From Luteibaculum sp964627445 (GTDB lineage: Bacteria; Bacteroidota; Bacteroidia; Flavobacteriales_D; Luteibaculaceae): a stretch of DNA of 64,000 nt. Both the position numbers and the translations under genes were made by a program. Shown in pieces: positions 6,904-14,927 of this stretch (position 1 is the stretch's first letter; each line of letters starts with the position of its first letter). The stretch lies in contig CAZVJF010000005.1 of NCBI GenBank assembly GCA_964627445.1, forward strand, positions 62,001 through 126,000. Direction: 5' to 3'. The notes below the pieces were generated by a model. That model ran no database searches. It had not been told where the DNA came from and saw only the letters and a list, made by a program, of their open reading frames with translations.

Positions 6904-7545
6904 ATGTCTATATATCAAACAGTTACAGGGAGAATTAAGGAAGCAGGATTAAAGATTGAAGAGGTTGCAAAGCGTTTAGGGATTAGAAGGCAAACGTTTC
7001 ATTCACACTTGAACAAAGCATCGATTAATGAAGAATTCTGGTCTCAGCTTATAGAAAAGGTGCCTGAAATCGATCTCTCCGACATTATCATTACGTCAAA
7101 TACAAATTTAATAAAGGAACCAAATGTCAGTTACGTAAACAAAAAAGAAGGCATCCCCTATTTCGACCTAGACATAACAGCGGGAGAGATTCCCGTTTAC
7201 CTGGATCGGCCCCACGTAGAGCCCGAACACCACATCAATATTTTTGGATTCAACGACTGCACCCATGCATTCCCGGTATACGGCCATAGCATGCACCCCG
7301 TTATTTGCAATGGAGACGTAGGGCTATTCAAATACATCCGAGACAAGAGCATCATCATGTGGGGGAGCATCTATCTTGTCATTACAAAAGACTACAGAAC
7401 CATAAAGTTTCTGAGAAAATCGCATAACGCGGAAAATGTTATTTTGCGTAGTCATAGTGCAAACCATGATGACATAGAAATTCCAAGAGACGATATTTTG
7501 GAACTGTTCTTGTATAAAGGAAAGATTGAACGAACACAGATGTAG
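6904..7545 (+). CDS. CI/LexA-type phage repressor with S24 self-cleavage domain
   Basis: A 213-aa protein. Residues 8-40 form a Cro/CI-like helix-turn-helix (EEVAKRLGIRRQTFHSHL). Residues about 85-205 are a LexA/S24 peptidase domain with nucleophile Ser129 in YGHSMHP and general base Lys168 in RTIKFLRK; a cleavage site Ala93-Gly94 lies in ITAGEIP. It should bind the operator array between itself and the early operon, keep the prophage silent, and cleave itself when RecA filaments form after DNA damage. It is transcribed away from the early operon. All three key elements for induction by the SOS response are present. Confidence 0.9.
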   Translation: MSIYQTVTGRIKEAGLKIEEVAKRLGIRRQTFHSHLNKASINEEFWSQLIEKVPEIDLSDIIITSNTNLIKEPNVSYVNKKEGIPYFDLDITAGEIPVYLDRPHVEPEHHINIFGFNDCTHAFPVYGHSMHPVICNGDVGLFKYIRDKSIIMWGSIYLVITKDYRTIKFLRKSHNAENVILRSHSANHDDIEIPRDDILELFLYKGKIERTQM

Positions 7546-7551
7546 ATTGCT

Positions 7552-7806
7552 ATGCTTTTACAAGTAGATTTCACAAAAACCACCAATCAACAATATGCCG
7601 AACTTCTTGAGATTGCTATTGCATTAGCTGTTCTGATTACATTTTTCATAATAGCGGCCAACGTAAACCGGTTGATGCGGGAAGCAAAATTGATACGCGA
7701 AATTCTATCGCGGGATACGGGTATTGACCCCTTGAAGGAAATGGAGCATAAGAAAGAAGCTGAAAAGCAAAAGAGAAAAGAGGAAATTAAGGAACAGGGA
7801 TTTTAA
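7552..7806 (+). CDS. Small single-span membrane protein, 84 aa
   Basis: The protein has a transmembrane helix at about residues 19-38 (LEIAIALAVLITFFIIAANV) followed by a long charged tail rich in Lys and Glu (KKEAEKQKRKEEIKEQ) that should lie in the cytoplasm. Its gene follows the repressor by 6 bp and is probably expressed from the prophage. Lysogeny-expressed small membrane proteins may act in superinfection exclusion, but there is no motif to show this here. Confidence 0.6.
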   Translation: MLLQVDFTKTTNQQYAELLEIAIALAVLITFFIIAANVNRLMREAKLIREILSRDTGIDPLKEMEHKKEAEKQKRKEEIKEQGF

Positions 7807-7820
7807 AAAGGACAAACATT

Positions 7821-8039
7821 ATGCCAACAAGATTAATTATCCAGGGGGATACCAGTAATGGTATTACTGTTAATGAGGGAGTAGAGGAAATCCTATCCAA
7901 AATAGCTGAAAGGGAGAAAGCTAAGCACATAAACCCAAACCCGCAGAGTAATTTCATTAAGCTAGAAAAATCGGGAAGAGAATCGGATAATTTTTTGGTG
8001 AACTATCAGCACATAGCAACAATGCTAGAATATGAGTAA
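7821..8039 (+). CDS. Hypothetical lysogeny-module protein, 72 aa
   Basis: Not recognised. It starts with a short beta-like segment (TRLIIQGDTSNGITVNEGV), then a helix (EEILSKIAEREKAKH) and ends NYQHIATMLEYE. It follows the membrane protein gene by 14 bp in the same direction and probably shares its transcript. Nothing in the sequence suggests a catalytic function. Confidence 0.5.
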   Translation: MPTRLIIQGDTSNGITVNEGVEEILSKIAEREKAKHINPNPQSNFIKLEKSGRESDNFLVNYQHIATMLEYE

Positions 8040-8152
8040 ATGGCTTCTTAGCATTTGTTTCTCAAGCTGTCTTATCAGCCACCAATACTACCTTCCAACT
8101 GATAAATACCGAGTCTTAACCAAAATTTTAAAGATTATTTGGTGGTTTTCCA

Positions 8153-8160
8153 TACGTTTG
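8153..8160 (+). promoter_or_regulatory. Possible promoter and inverted repeat before the toxin-antitoxin pair
   Basis: TACGTTTG matches the Bacteroidota -7 element, about 77 bp before the antitoxin ATG. No good -33 element lies at the right distance. ACCAAA (8119-8124) and TTTGGT (8138-8143) form an inverted repeat just upstream, a possible site for autoregulation. The rest of the 8040-8236 gap holds no convincing gene. Confidence 0.4.
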
Positions 8161-8236
8161 CCATGTACAAAGACGTTTGAAAGTAGGCAAACTCAAGAAC
8201 CAAAGATTGCACCACCGGTTTGTTACACCGAATCTT

Positions 8237-8836
8237 ATGGACTCAACCCCCACATACTTAGGTTACGGAAATCTATCTCCGTATGACCCGCAAAAGCGGG
8301 AAAAACTGGGAAACACCTTGGTTTACCTTTGTAACCACGTACTAAATCCCACTAAGACTAAACTTTTGAAGCTCCTCTACATATTAGACGAGGTGTCTCT
8401 CAAAAGAACAGGAATACCGTTTCTTGATTTGGAGTATAAAGTTTGGAAGTATGGTCCTGTGGAAAAGGAGTTATTTGTAGATCTTCAAGACCCTATGATT
8501 TTTTCTGACTTTCTACGGCGAGTAACAGACTCTATTACCTTAAAGAAAGTACTTGAAGCTAAGGTCGAATTTAATGATGATGAATTTACAGATTCCGATA
8601 TCGAGATATTAGAAGAAATCGCGACCAAATTCAAGAATAAAACTGCAAAGGAGCTTAGTGATATTACACACAAACCTAGTGGTCCTTGGTACAAAGTGGC
8701 AAAGAAAAACGGCTTATTAGAGCTCTTAGAAAAGGAAAAACTTAATACTACCGAACATACTATTGACCTTTCTGAGATAGTAAAACATGATGAGGATTTG
8801 CAACAAGTGTATTACGCTTACAAAGAGTTTCATTAG
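8237..8836 (+). CDS. Panacea (DUF4065/SocA-like) antitoxin
   Basis: A 199-aa protein. The Panacea/SocA-like domain runs from about residue 15 to 165: GNTLVYLCNHVLNPTKTKLLKLLYILDE, then DLEYKVWKYGPVEKELF and a C-terminal THKPSGPWYKV motif. In this family the domain neutralises unrelated toxins by direct binding. ATG at 8237 (MDSTPTYLGYG) is preferred over an upstream one because the family domain begins soon after it. The stop codon overlaps the GTG start of the next gene (TAGTG), so antitoxin is made first and toxin by coupling. The pair sits in the lysogeny module and is likely expressed by the prophage. Confidence 0.8.
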   Translation: MDSTPTYLGYGNLSPYDPQKREKLGNTLVYLCNHVLNPTKTKLLKLLYILDEVSLKRTGIPFLDLEYKVWKYGPVEKELFVDLQDPMIFSDFLRRVTDSITLKKVLEAKVEFNDDEFTDSDIEILEEIATKFKNKTAKELSDITHKPSGPWYKVAKKNGLLELLEKEKLNTTEHTIDLSEIVKHDEDLQQVYYAYKEFH

Positions 8837-9282
8837 TGTTTGAACCAGGTACTCTCCTATACTTCACACCATTTTACTTCAAAAACGGCAATGCTGCCAA
8901 GGACAAGTATGCAGTTGTTATTGCTAATTGCAGCAATCCAGACAGCTGTATAATCTTGTCATTACCAACTCGCAGGGATAATGTACCCGAAAAGTATGAG
9001 CAAGAAACCGGATGTATCGAAAAACCAGCTATTAGTTTCAACTGTTATGTGATACCTGCGAAAGAAATCGTTACCGAATGTGGATTCAGTTTTCCTATCA
9101 GAACCCACTTATACGGTATGAATCTTGATACCTACCCGACAGAAATGCTTGAATCAAACTACCCTTTAGAAGGTAGCGACTATGAAATAGTTGGAAAGAT
9201 TATCCCAGAATTATTTCAAGACCTAGTTGATTGCTTTAAACGCGCTAAAATTGTTAAAAGAAAAATCAAAAAGTTTTTTTGA
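8836..9282 (+). CDS. Putative toxin partner of Panacea antitoxin, PemK/MazF-like
   Basis: A 148-aa protein beginning at GTG 8836. The N-terminal part (GTLLYFTPFYF, then DKYAVVIANC and CIILSLPT) follows the strand pattern of PemK/MazF/KapB-type SH3-like barrels, which include mRNA interferases and other toxins. The C-terminus is helical and strongly basic (KRAKIVKRKIKKFF). Its coupling to a Panacea gene makes a toxin role likely, but I cannot point to catalytic residues with certainty. The 3' end overlaps the holin gene of the opposite strand by 17 bp. Confidence 0.65.
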   Translation: MFEPGTLLYFTPFYFKNGNAAKDKYAVVIANCSNPDSCIILSLPTRRDNVPEKYEQETGCIEKPAISFNCYVIPAKEIVTECGFSFPIRTHLYGMNLDTYPTEMLESNYPLEGSDYEIVGKIIPELFQDLVDCFKRAKIVKRKIKKFF

Positions 9283-9679
9283 GAACATTCTTCTTATCGT
9301 AACTCCTAGCTATAGCATACCCACCGTATCCAATGCCAAAAGTGGCCCACAAGCCATCAGGAATAGCGCTTAACCAAGCCTGCATGCCCTCGGCAACAGC
9401 CACGGCCGCTTCTGGATTAAATGCAGAAAGCACCCCCATGGGAATAGCGGCAAGAATCATTAAGTAGATGACGTACATAAAGGTGGGACGTGCGCGGCTG
9501 GTCCAAGGATCCTGGGATTTGGCCTCGGCCAGCATTACTGACATCCGCGCTTCCAACTCCTTGAGCTCTCCCTCCTGTTGTAAGCGAATCAATTCTATAC
9601 GGAGGCGCTCACGCTCTTCTTTGTCGGGAATGAGCTTATCCAGTAGCCCCCCTCCCAGTTTTAGGATATCCCCAATCAT
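9266..9679 (-). CDS. Holin of the 3-TM family
   Basis: A 137-aa protein. An amphipathic charged N-terminal region (KEERERLRIELIRLQQEGEL) is followed by the family motif SQDPWTSRARPTFMYV and hydrophobic segments at about 66-84 and 105-125. This layout is typical of 3TM-type phage holins. It forms inner-membrane lesions that let the endolysin encoded just upstream reach the peptidoglycan. It is the last gene of the leftward late operon and overlaps the amidase gene by 4 bp. Confidence 0.8.
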   Translation of the reverse strand: MIGDILKLGGGLLDKLIPDKEERERLRIELIRLQQEGELKELEARMSVMLAEAKSQDPWTSRARPTFMYVIYLMILAAIPMGVLSAFNPEAAVAVAEGMQAWLSAIPDGLWATFGIGYGGYAIARSYDKKNVLKKTF

Positions 9680-10155
9680 GGCCTATAGATGTTTTTATCA
9701 TCCACTCCTATGGTTTCAAGCCAACGGGGCACATCAAAACTCGGGCATGCTTTGCTGGAGAATTGGCTATGCCCCGCGACTTTGATATCAGGGTGAATAA
9801 GGATGAAATGCTTTACGAGAATCTCTAAGGTCTTCAGTTGCTCCTTTGTACGTGTATCCCGAGCTGACTTCCCATCTTTTGACAACCCACCTACGTAACA
9901 GAAATGGCGGCTTTTGGAGTTAAATCCACGAGCACCGTTGGTAATTTCACCAGAATCCACCCATTCGTCATTATCGAAATCGAACAGGGTTTTCACGGAG
10001 CCATCCAGCTCAACAACTTGAGAGTAACCAGGTCGGCTCCACCCACGACCACTAGGTTTGGGATCCGTATGCCAACCGGCTATTGTTTCTGCTTTTACAT
10101 CGCGGCCCTCAGGGGTTGCGCTACAGTGGAGAATGAGGTATTCTAATTTGGCCAT
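9676..10155 (-). CDS. Endolysin, N-acetylmuramoyl-L-alanine amidase (Amidase_2)
   Basis: A 159-aa enzyme like T7 lysozyme. Zinc ligands are His10 (LILHCSATPEG), His129 (AGHSQF) and Cys137 (KACPSFD). The GWSRPGYSQVVELDG block matches the family's conserved Gly/Tyr segment. It cleaves the amide bond between N-acetylmuramate and L-alanine of peptidoglycan. There is no signal peptide, so export depends on the downstream holin. The ATG at 10155 is chosen because the family domain begins there; an open frame continues upstream over the neighbouring gene. Confidence 0.9.
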   Translation of the reverse strand: MAKLEYLILHCSATPEGRDVKAETIAGWHTDPKPSGRGWSRPGYSQVVELDGSVKTLFDFDNDEWVDSGEITNGARGFNSKSRHFCYVGGLSKDGKSARDTRTKEQLKTLEILVKHFILIHPDIKVAGHSQFSSKACPSFDVPRWLETIGVDDKNIYRP

Positions 10156-10157
10156 TG

Positions 10158-10574
10158 CTAGATGATTCGTAGCAACAAGCGCAAGAGCGTGTTGCTTATG
10201 AGTACGGCCACTAACCAAGTTAAAAAGTGCGGTTGAAGCCACCCAAACGCCCAGAAAAGGGCATAAAACACCGTGGTTATGTATGGATTGCAGCAAATAG
10301 GGCACAACCCGAACGGCTTATACCAATTTAATCTTCTCTTGCGTGCAATCCGTTCCCGCTCCAGCTGTGTTTTTCCTCGCATCAGCACCTCCAAACGCTC
10401 ATCCTCATACATTTCAAAGGTCTCGTAGCGTATCTCTAGCCAGTGCCCCAGGAAACTCAACGGTCTGCCAGGCTTAACGGTGCCCCGATGTGGATCCCCG
10501 AGGAGGAACAGCCAAAAGGCGGTTGCGGATACTGATACTAAAACAAGCAATATTAGGGCTATTGTAAAAACCAT
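10158..10574 (-). CDS. Late-operon membrane protein, 138 aa, with CxxC motif
   Basis: The N-terminus is a transmembrane helix (TIALILLVLVSVSATAFWLFLLG). A charged middle is followed by WYKPFGLCPICCNPYI with a CxxCC cluster and two more hydrophobic segments (VFYALFWAFGWL and WLVAVLISNTLL). I do not recognise a family with certainty. The ATG at 10574 is preferred over a TTG four codons upstream. Its place between fibre genes and endolysin is common for accessory lysis proteins, so a lysis role is possible but unproven. Confidence 0.6.
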   Translation of the reverse strand: MVFTIALILLVLVSVSATAFWLFLLGDPHRGTVKPGRPLSFLGHWLEIRYETFEMYEDERLEVLMRGKTQLERERIARKRRLNWYKPFGLCPICCNPYITTVFYALFWAFGWLQPHFLTWLVAVLISNTLLRLLLRII

Positions 10575-10593
10575 AGTTAAATACAAGGTTTAG

Positions 10594-11541
10594 TTATATT
10601 ACCTCATACACCGAAAATCCAGTACCTCCTGGGGGAGGGCCAAGAAACAATTGCTGTCCATTATATCCCGCACATACGCTATCATAGTCGGCCTCCGTAA
10701 TTGTCTGAATGGAAGTACCAATTTTGTATGCTGTAGCCCCGTTTTCTGTTGGGAAAATTATTTTGTTTTCCTCGTTGTAAAATAAGAAATTGCCCGCTTG
10801 TCCGTTGGCTAAAACAAACGTTTCCTTCGTGAAATCATTGCGAAGCACATAAAAGCCGCGGCCGTTGTTTTCCTGGGTTTCTACGACTGTTTTTCCGTTT
10901 GGAAGTAACACCGCTTTTCCTATCCCATTATCCATAGCCGAAAAACTTACATCCAAATAAGTTAAATCGGTATTACTGTAAAATTCTATTCTTTGCCTGT
11001 TTGCACTACTTGCCCAAATTTCCCCATTAACGCGGCTTACATGGTTATAACTATTGCCGGGGCTGGTTTCTTTTGTGAAAGATAATAAACCACTATCGGC
11101 TGTGTATAGCCCGGTACTGCTTGCAATTACCCATGTACCATTGTTTAAGAATGTAGCGCTTTTTAAATCACCATCGCTAATTTGTATAAAGTTTACTTGC
11201 TGGTAATTGTTGTTTGCGTCATAAACATACAGATATGCAAAGTTCCCGGCATTTCTTAATGTTAGCAACAACCCCGTGTTTGGGTTATATACGGGGTAGC
11301 CTTGGTTTGGCCCGATTGTATTGTTTAAGGTGTTTTGGTTAGAAATAGAAAGTGTACTACGGTTAAATGTATATACCCGTGCGGAATCCGTACTTCCATC
11401 TCCTGCCACAAAAATTTTTTCCTCTCCATCATTAAAAGCATAAAGCCTAGTAACCACGTAACCATTGATAAAAATATAACCGGCCCTTACAAACTGCACG
11501 GCTTCGCCTCCTATTGTAGATGCAAAAAAACCGGTGAGCAT
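10594..11541 (-). CDS. Beta-propeller-like tail tip/receptor-binding protein
   Basis: A 315-aa protein made almost entirely of short beta segments with regular aromatic and Gly/Asn turns (for example KIFVAGDGSTDSARVYTFN, GLLLTLRNAGNFAYLYVYD, GTWVIASSTGLYTAD), a pattern of a beta-propeller or beta-helix. It is the last gene of a run of fibre genes; the previous stop overlaps its start. Exposed tail-tip or adhesin role is inferred from location and fold style. No catalytic motif is seen. Confidence 0.55.
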   Translation of the reverse strand: MLTGFFASTIGGEAVQFVRAGYIFINGYVVTRLYAFNDGEEKIFVAGDGSTDSARVYTFNRSTLSISNQNTLNNTIGPNQGYPVYNPNTGLLLTLRNAGNFAYLYVYDANNNYQQVNFIQISDGDLKSATFLNNGTWVIASSTGLYTADSGLLSFTKETSPGNSYNHVSRVNGEIWASSANRQRIEFYSNTDLTYLDVSFSAMDNGIGKAVLLPNGKTVVETQENNGRGFYVLRNDFTKETFVLANGQAGNFLFYNEENKIIFPTENGATAYKIGTSIQTITEADYDSVCAGYNGQQLFLGPPPGGTGFSVYEVI

Positions 11542-11984
11542 TAGGGTAGTTGGCTTATAGTTGTTAATACTATGTTGTTGGGCGTGGCATGGAAATAAAT
11601 AACGTTTATTTGACTAGGAATATACTCACCGCTTATTATCTCAAAATTGCCACCAAAACTAGGGGCGTTACTGGAATTGTGAAACAACAAACAAACAACC
11701 CCCGGGGTATAATCTGTAGAAGTAAAACTAATAGCACTACCAGTTTCTGGTGCTGATTTACTGCCGTATATGGTATTTACACCAAAACTAATTGCTGTGC
11801 CCGTCTGCAAATTTGCTTTGGCTGGAAATAAATAAACTGTTTCCGTATCGGTACGCAGCCCAATAGCCTTTTTGAGCGAATTGTAGAATAAATGCCCGCT
11901 TGCAGGTGAGGATGGCTGCCCATCCTGCAAGCGCATATTTTCTGCGCGGTTGTTCTGGAAATTTAAGTTTGCAAAAAGTTTCAT
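11541..11984 (-). CDS. Tail fibre protein, 147 aa
   Basis: The first 50 residues (LNFQNNRAENMRLQDGQPSSPASG, HLFYNSLKKAIG) repeat the pattern of the N-terminus of the next larger fibre gene: a strand with several Asn, an L-x-x-G/LP-x-x-P turn and a 'G-y/f-N-x-x-x-K-I' strand. This is probably a shared attachment domain. The remainder is beta-rich and Ser/Thr-rich. The gene is joined to both neighbours by TAATG or single-base overlaps, so the set of fibres is made as a unit. Confidence 0.55.
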   Translation of the reverse strand: MKLFANLNFQNNRAENMRLQDGQPSSPASGHLFYNSLKKAIGLRTDTETVYLFPAKANLQTGTAISFGVNTIYGSKSAPETGSAISFTSTDYTPGVVCLLFHNSSNAPSFGGNFEIISGEYIPSQINVIYFHATPNNIVLTTISQLP

Positions 11985-13246
11985 TAACCAATAACTGTTA
12001 CTCGTACGCTTACGCTAGGATTCGCGGTTAATTGAATACTGTTGTTGTTAATCGCCTCTACCAGTACATTAACGGGCTCCCAATTACTGCCGTTAAAAGC
12101 ATGACAAATAACCGAGGGATAATTATTATTTAGATTATGATCTACTTGCGTAGGGGTGCTAGTGAGTGAAATTTGGCTTGTAGAATTATAAACCCCGGCA
12201 CCGCTAAAATTTGCCTGTAGCTCCCCGTTACCATTTCGGGTTATACTTTGTCCATCTACTTTAACGTCCAGCGCTCCGGTGTTGCTGTTTTTTTCTAACG
12301 ATTCACCGGCTACATTTGGATTTATTTTCTCCTTTGTTACGCCCTCATTTTTAACCCTTAGTGCGTCCCCATCCGTTTCGATGGTTTGATCGTCAACATT
12401 TACACTTAACGTATTACCCGATTTACTTAATCCATCGCCAGCAATTATTTCATTGGCCCCGCTAAATTGGCTAAACTGCAGCCCATCTGTGCCAACGGTA
12501 TCTGCGTTATCGTTATTGGTGCACAACCAAAAAGTGTCTGAAAACTGCCCTCCTTCTTTTACAATTACAAGGTTTGCACTTACTTCCGTGCCGCTTTCCC
12601 AGCCTTCGCCACGGCTCCAACCTACATTTGAGTAGGTATACACTCCATTTTCTACGGGATCATTTTGTGCCGTTAATAGAATACGATCTCCAGTAGATAG
12701 ATTTACACCATCAATTTCATCTGTACCAAGAATACCGCCAATACGTTGTACGTCTTGTGTTGCTACTACTTTAACTTCGCTAGGTGCTTGAAACCCCTGA
12801 AGCAAAGCATCTACGTATCCTTTGGTTGCAGCATGATCCGAGTTCTGGGGAGTTTGTAAGCTGATAAATCTAGCTGCAAAATCTCCATTAGAATCTCTAA
12901 GTACAAGAGTGCTAACTACATTATTTGAAGTAGCCCCATCTAGTTTTTCTTTATCCTCCTTGGGCATGTACCCATCTTCGGCCGTACTGGCCTCAGGTAA
13001 ATTAATAGTTACTGTACCATCACCATTGTCGGTAACTTCTAACGGAGCGTTTACAGCTATTCCCGTTATCGCACCCCCCAATAAATCTTCCCATTCAGTG
13101 CCGTTGAAGAATCGAATTTTTTTATCGGTTGTATTCCAATATGTCTGTCCTTCTGCACCGTTATTAGGGTCACTCGGCAGATTCTGCAGAACGAAATTTC
13201 TGATCTCGTTCTGATTTAGATTTAAAAAAGTGTAAAAATTTGCCAT
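11984..13246 (-). CDS. Tail fibre protein, 420 aa
   Basis: The N-terminal 50 residues (NLNQNEIRNFVLQNLPSDPN, GQTYWNTTDKKIRFFNGTEW) form a fibre-attachment domain found in many phage fibres. A segment DHAATKGYVDALLQGF at about residues 140-155 is the well-known motif of phage tail fibre repeats. Further blocks contain repeated 'GDGLSKSGNTLSV' and 'VDGQSITRNGNGELQ' turns typical of trimeric fibre shafts. The C-terminal part (VDHNLNNNYPSVICHAF) resembles fibre tip domains. It should bind the host surface. Confidence 0.75.
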   Translation of the reverse strand: MANFYTFLNLNQNEIRNFVLQNLPSDPNNGAEGQTYWNTTDKKIRFFNGTEWEDLLGGAITGIAVNAPLEVTDNGDGTVTINLPEASTAEDGYMPKEDKEKLDGATSNNVVSTLVLRDSNGDFAARFISLQTPQNSDHAATKGYVDALLQGFQAPSEVKVVATQDVQRIGGILGTDEIDGVNLSTGDRILLTAQNDPVENGVYTYSNVGWSRGEGWESGTEVSANLVIVKEGGQFSDTFWLCTNNDNADTVGTDGLQFSQFSGANEIIAGDGLSKSGNTLSVNVDDQTIETDGDALRVKNEGVTKEKINPNVAGESLEKNSNTGALDVKVDGQSITRNGNGELQANFSGAGVYNSTSQISLTSTPTQVDHNLNNNYPSVICHAFNGSNWEPVNVLVEAINNNSIQLTANPSVSVRVTVIG

Positions 13247-13256
13247 GGTTTTTTGC

Positions 13257-13817
13257 TTAATTTAAGTATGCCTGACCGGCTATTTGAGTTGAAAAATTAA
13301 TTTGAACAGTATCTATATCTATGTACTCAACTTCACCAAACACCTGTTGGTTGTTGGATGTTACTGTGGTAACTGAAGGGTACTTACCTAAGTTGTGAAC
13401 GACCACCCAATTTTTTGATGCCGTAAATTGAATATGTCTAAAGTTTAAGTCTCGATCTGATGGAACTGTCGTTCCTGGCGGATCCGAGGGAATAATTGAA
13501 CCACTGCCAGAAAAGTTGTCGAAAGGACACCCGATGGAAGTTCTAAATGAAAATTTATTGTATACGATTTCACCGTACTTTACACTAAGAAAATTATCCT
13601 GAGGGGATATAACTACAGCATTGAACTTGTATGATTCGTTCAGTTTTTCCACAGGAAAAGAAAGGTCCTCACCATAATCGAAATGCTTTTCAATGTCTAC
13701 ACAGCTGTCTAGGTAAAAACACCTAAGAGTGTATTTTCCTGACTCAGGAGCGGGTGCCTTAAAATTGAGACTGCCGCAGGCGGAAACGCTTCCAAAATTA
13801 TAACAATTAGCACCCAT
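13257..13817 (-). CDS. Tail fibre/appendage protein, 186 aa
   Basis: The C-terminal third carries a motif frequent in phage fibres, NWVVVHNLGKYPSVTTV followed by GEVEYIDIDTVQINF, which folds as a small beta domain. The N-terminal part is Cys-containing (GANCYNFGSVSACGSLNF) and beta-rich. ATG at 13817 is chosen since the longer frame runs over the upstream gene; even so the two genes overlap by 11 bp. Probably a head-proximal or tail-tip appendage. Confidence 0.55.
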   Translation of the reverse strand: MGANCYNFGSVSACGSLNFKAPAPESGKYTLRCFYLDSCVDIEKHFDYGEDLSFPVEKLNESYKFNAVVISPQDNFLSVKYGEIVYNKFSFRTSIGCPFDNFSGSGSIIPSDPPGTTVPSDRDLNFRHIQFTASKNWVVVHNLGKYPSVTTVTSNNQQVFGEVEYIDIDTVQINFSTQIAGQAYLN

Positions 13818-14328
13818 CGCACTCCTCCTTTCCAGTCTCAAGACATTCGTTAATGTTGGCCGTCCATTGCAGGGTAAAGCGAATGCGCATTAGTCCAATT
13901 TCCTTTTTGGGAGCGCCCTCTTCCTTGCCTGTTTCTTCCTGGAATATTTTCTCAGAATCCGTGGAAATGGCCGTGGGTACAACTTCAAATTCTCTACTTG
14001 CGCCTTTCATTTGTTGCAACACGTGCTGCGCATGTGCTAAAACACATGATGAATTTGTCCAGGCAACTAAGCGTAAGTCACTTTTAAAGTCGTAGGTTTC
14101 CTGAAGGCTGTTGTACTGCTTATCTGATTTTTCAAACTCCAAATCTTCGTCCTCGCCATCAAAAGCAATATAACCTACCCTGCAGGTGCTATCGTCAATA
14201 CCTGCATAGGCATCATTCAACACTTGCACCCCTTTGCTATTTTGCCGAGCAATGGATACAACCGTAGATTCTTTTGCAAACGCTAAAGCGGCCGCCTTGG
14301 CTAATATGTCGCAATACTTATGCAGCAT
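13807..14328 (-). CDS. Neck/tail-completion-like protein, 173 aa
   Basis: Not recognised by a firm motif. The start at 14328 (MLHKYCDILAKAAALAFAKE) overlaps the upstream HK97 gp10-like gene by 11 bp. The central region (CRVGYIAFDGEDEDLEFE) and a helix followed by strands fit the size and place of a head-tail connector or tail terminator, but this rests on gene order. The C-terminus is Cys- and Glu-rich (NECLETGKEECDGC). Confidence 0.45.
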   Translation of the reverse strand: MLHKYCDILAKAAALAFAKESTVVSIARQNSKGVQVLNDAYAGIDDSTCRVGYIAFDGEDEDLEFEKSDKQYNSLQETYDFKSDLRLVAWTNSSCVLAHAQHVLQQMKGASREFEVVPTAISTDSEKIFQEETGKEEGAPKKEIGLMRIRFTLQWTANINECLETGKEECDGC

Positions 14329-14926
14329 TTTGTAAGGCAATTTCAAAGTTCTTTTGGATGGCTTTTTCCATTTGGTTCTCAAACCAAATTCTTTCCTGCT
14401 TGCTTGCCGCAAACACCGTCCCGTACTTCATATGTAGGTATTGTTTTTTACGAGCGTTTTTGGCGTCTTTGATACCAATTACCAATGCGCCTTTACTGCT
14501 GCCTATTACAATGCTTTCCCGCAGTGCACCGGTTAGATCTAGGTTGACTTTGCTTCCATTACGGCCTCGACCTACCAGCTTTCTAAATTCTTGATACCCG
14601 CCCTCCAATTGCACCAGACGTTGCTTGCTTTTGGTAGTCACCCACTTTTGTTTTGCCCGGGCTTGTTTGGTGGCGAAGATTTTTGAAACTCCGTTAGAGC
14701 TCTTTACCCGGCCTTTTAGATTGGTAAATGATGTAGACCCTACGAGCATAGGTTTGGTGCTGTAGGTTCCAATAGCCTGACCATTGGCAGCAATGCCTTG
14801 TAGGAAAATTCTACGTATCATGCGCGCTTTCAGCTTGTTTAATAGCTCAATCTGATCGCGCTGCGATTTGCGGATTGCCAAACGCATGTACCGCTCTAAA
14901 TTTGCTGCTAGGTCTTGAGCTTTCAT
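14318..14926 (-). CDS. HK97 gp10-like / virion morphogenesis protein
   Basis: A 202-aa basic protein. Its pattern, an N-terminal helix (LAANLERYMRLAIRKSQRD), a basic middle, then LDLTGALRESIVIGSSKGALVIGI and a C-terminal helix ending in RIWFENQMEKAIQKNFE, is that of gp10-like/phage virion morphogenesis proteins ('d.TG.lrdSi' motif). These proteins complete the neck or tail. The gene starts 1 bp after the stop of a 34-aa gene and overlaps the next gene. Confidence 0.6.
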   Translation of the reverse strand: MKAQDLAANLERYMRLAIRKSQRDQIELLNKLKARMIRRIFLQGIAANGQAIGTYSTKPMLVGSTSFTNLKGRVKSSNGVSKIFATKQARAKQKWVTTKSKQRLVQLEGGYQEFRKLVGRGRNGSKVNLDLTGALRESIVIGSSKGALVIGIKDAKNARKKQYLHMKYGTVFAASKQERIWFENQMEKAIQKNFEIALQNAA

Positions 14927-14927
14927 A

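Noticed and set aside
8032..8286. 84-aa plus-strand frame before the antitoxin gene
   Set aside because: It overlaps the antitoxin start in another frame, has low-complexity hydrophobic and aromatic content, and covers the likely promoter of the toxin-antitoxin pair.
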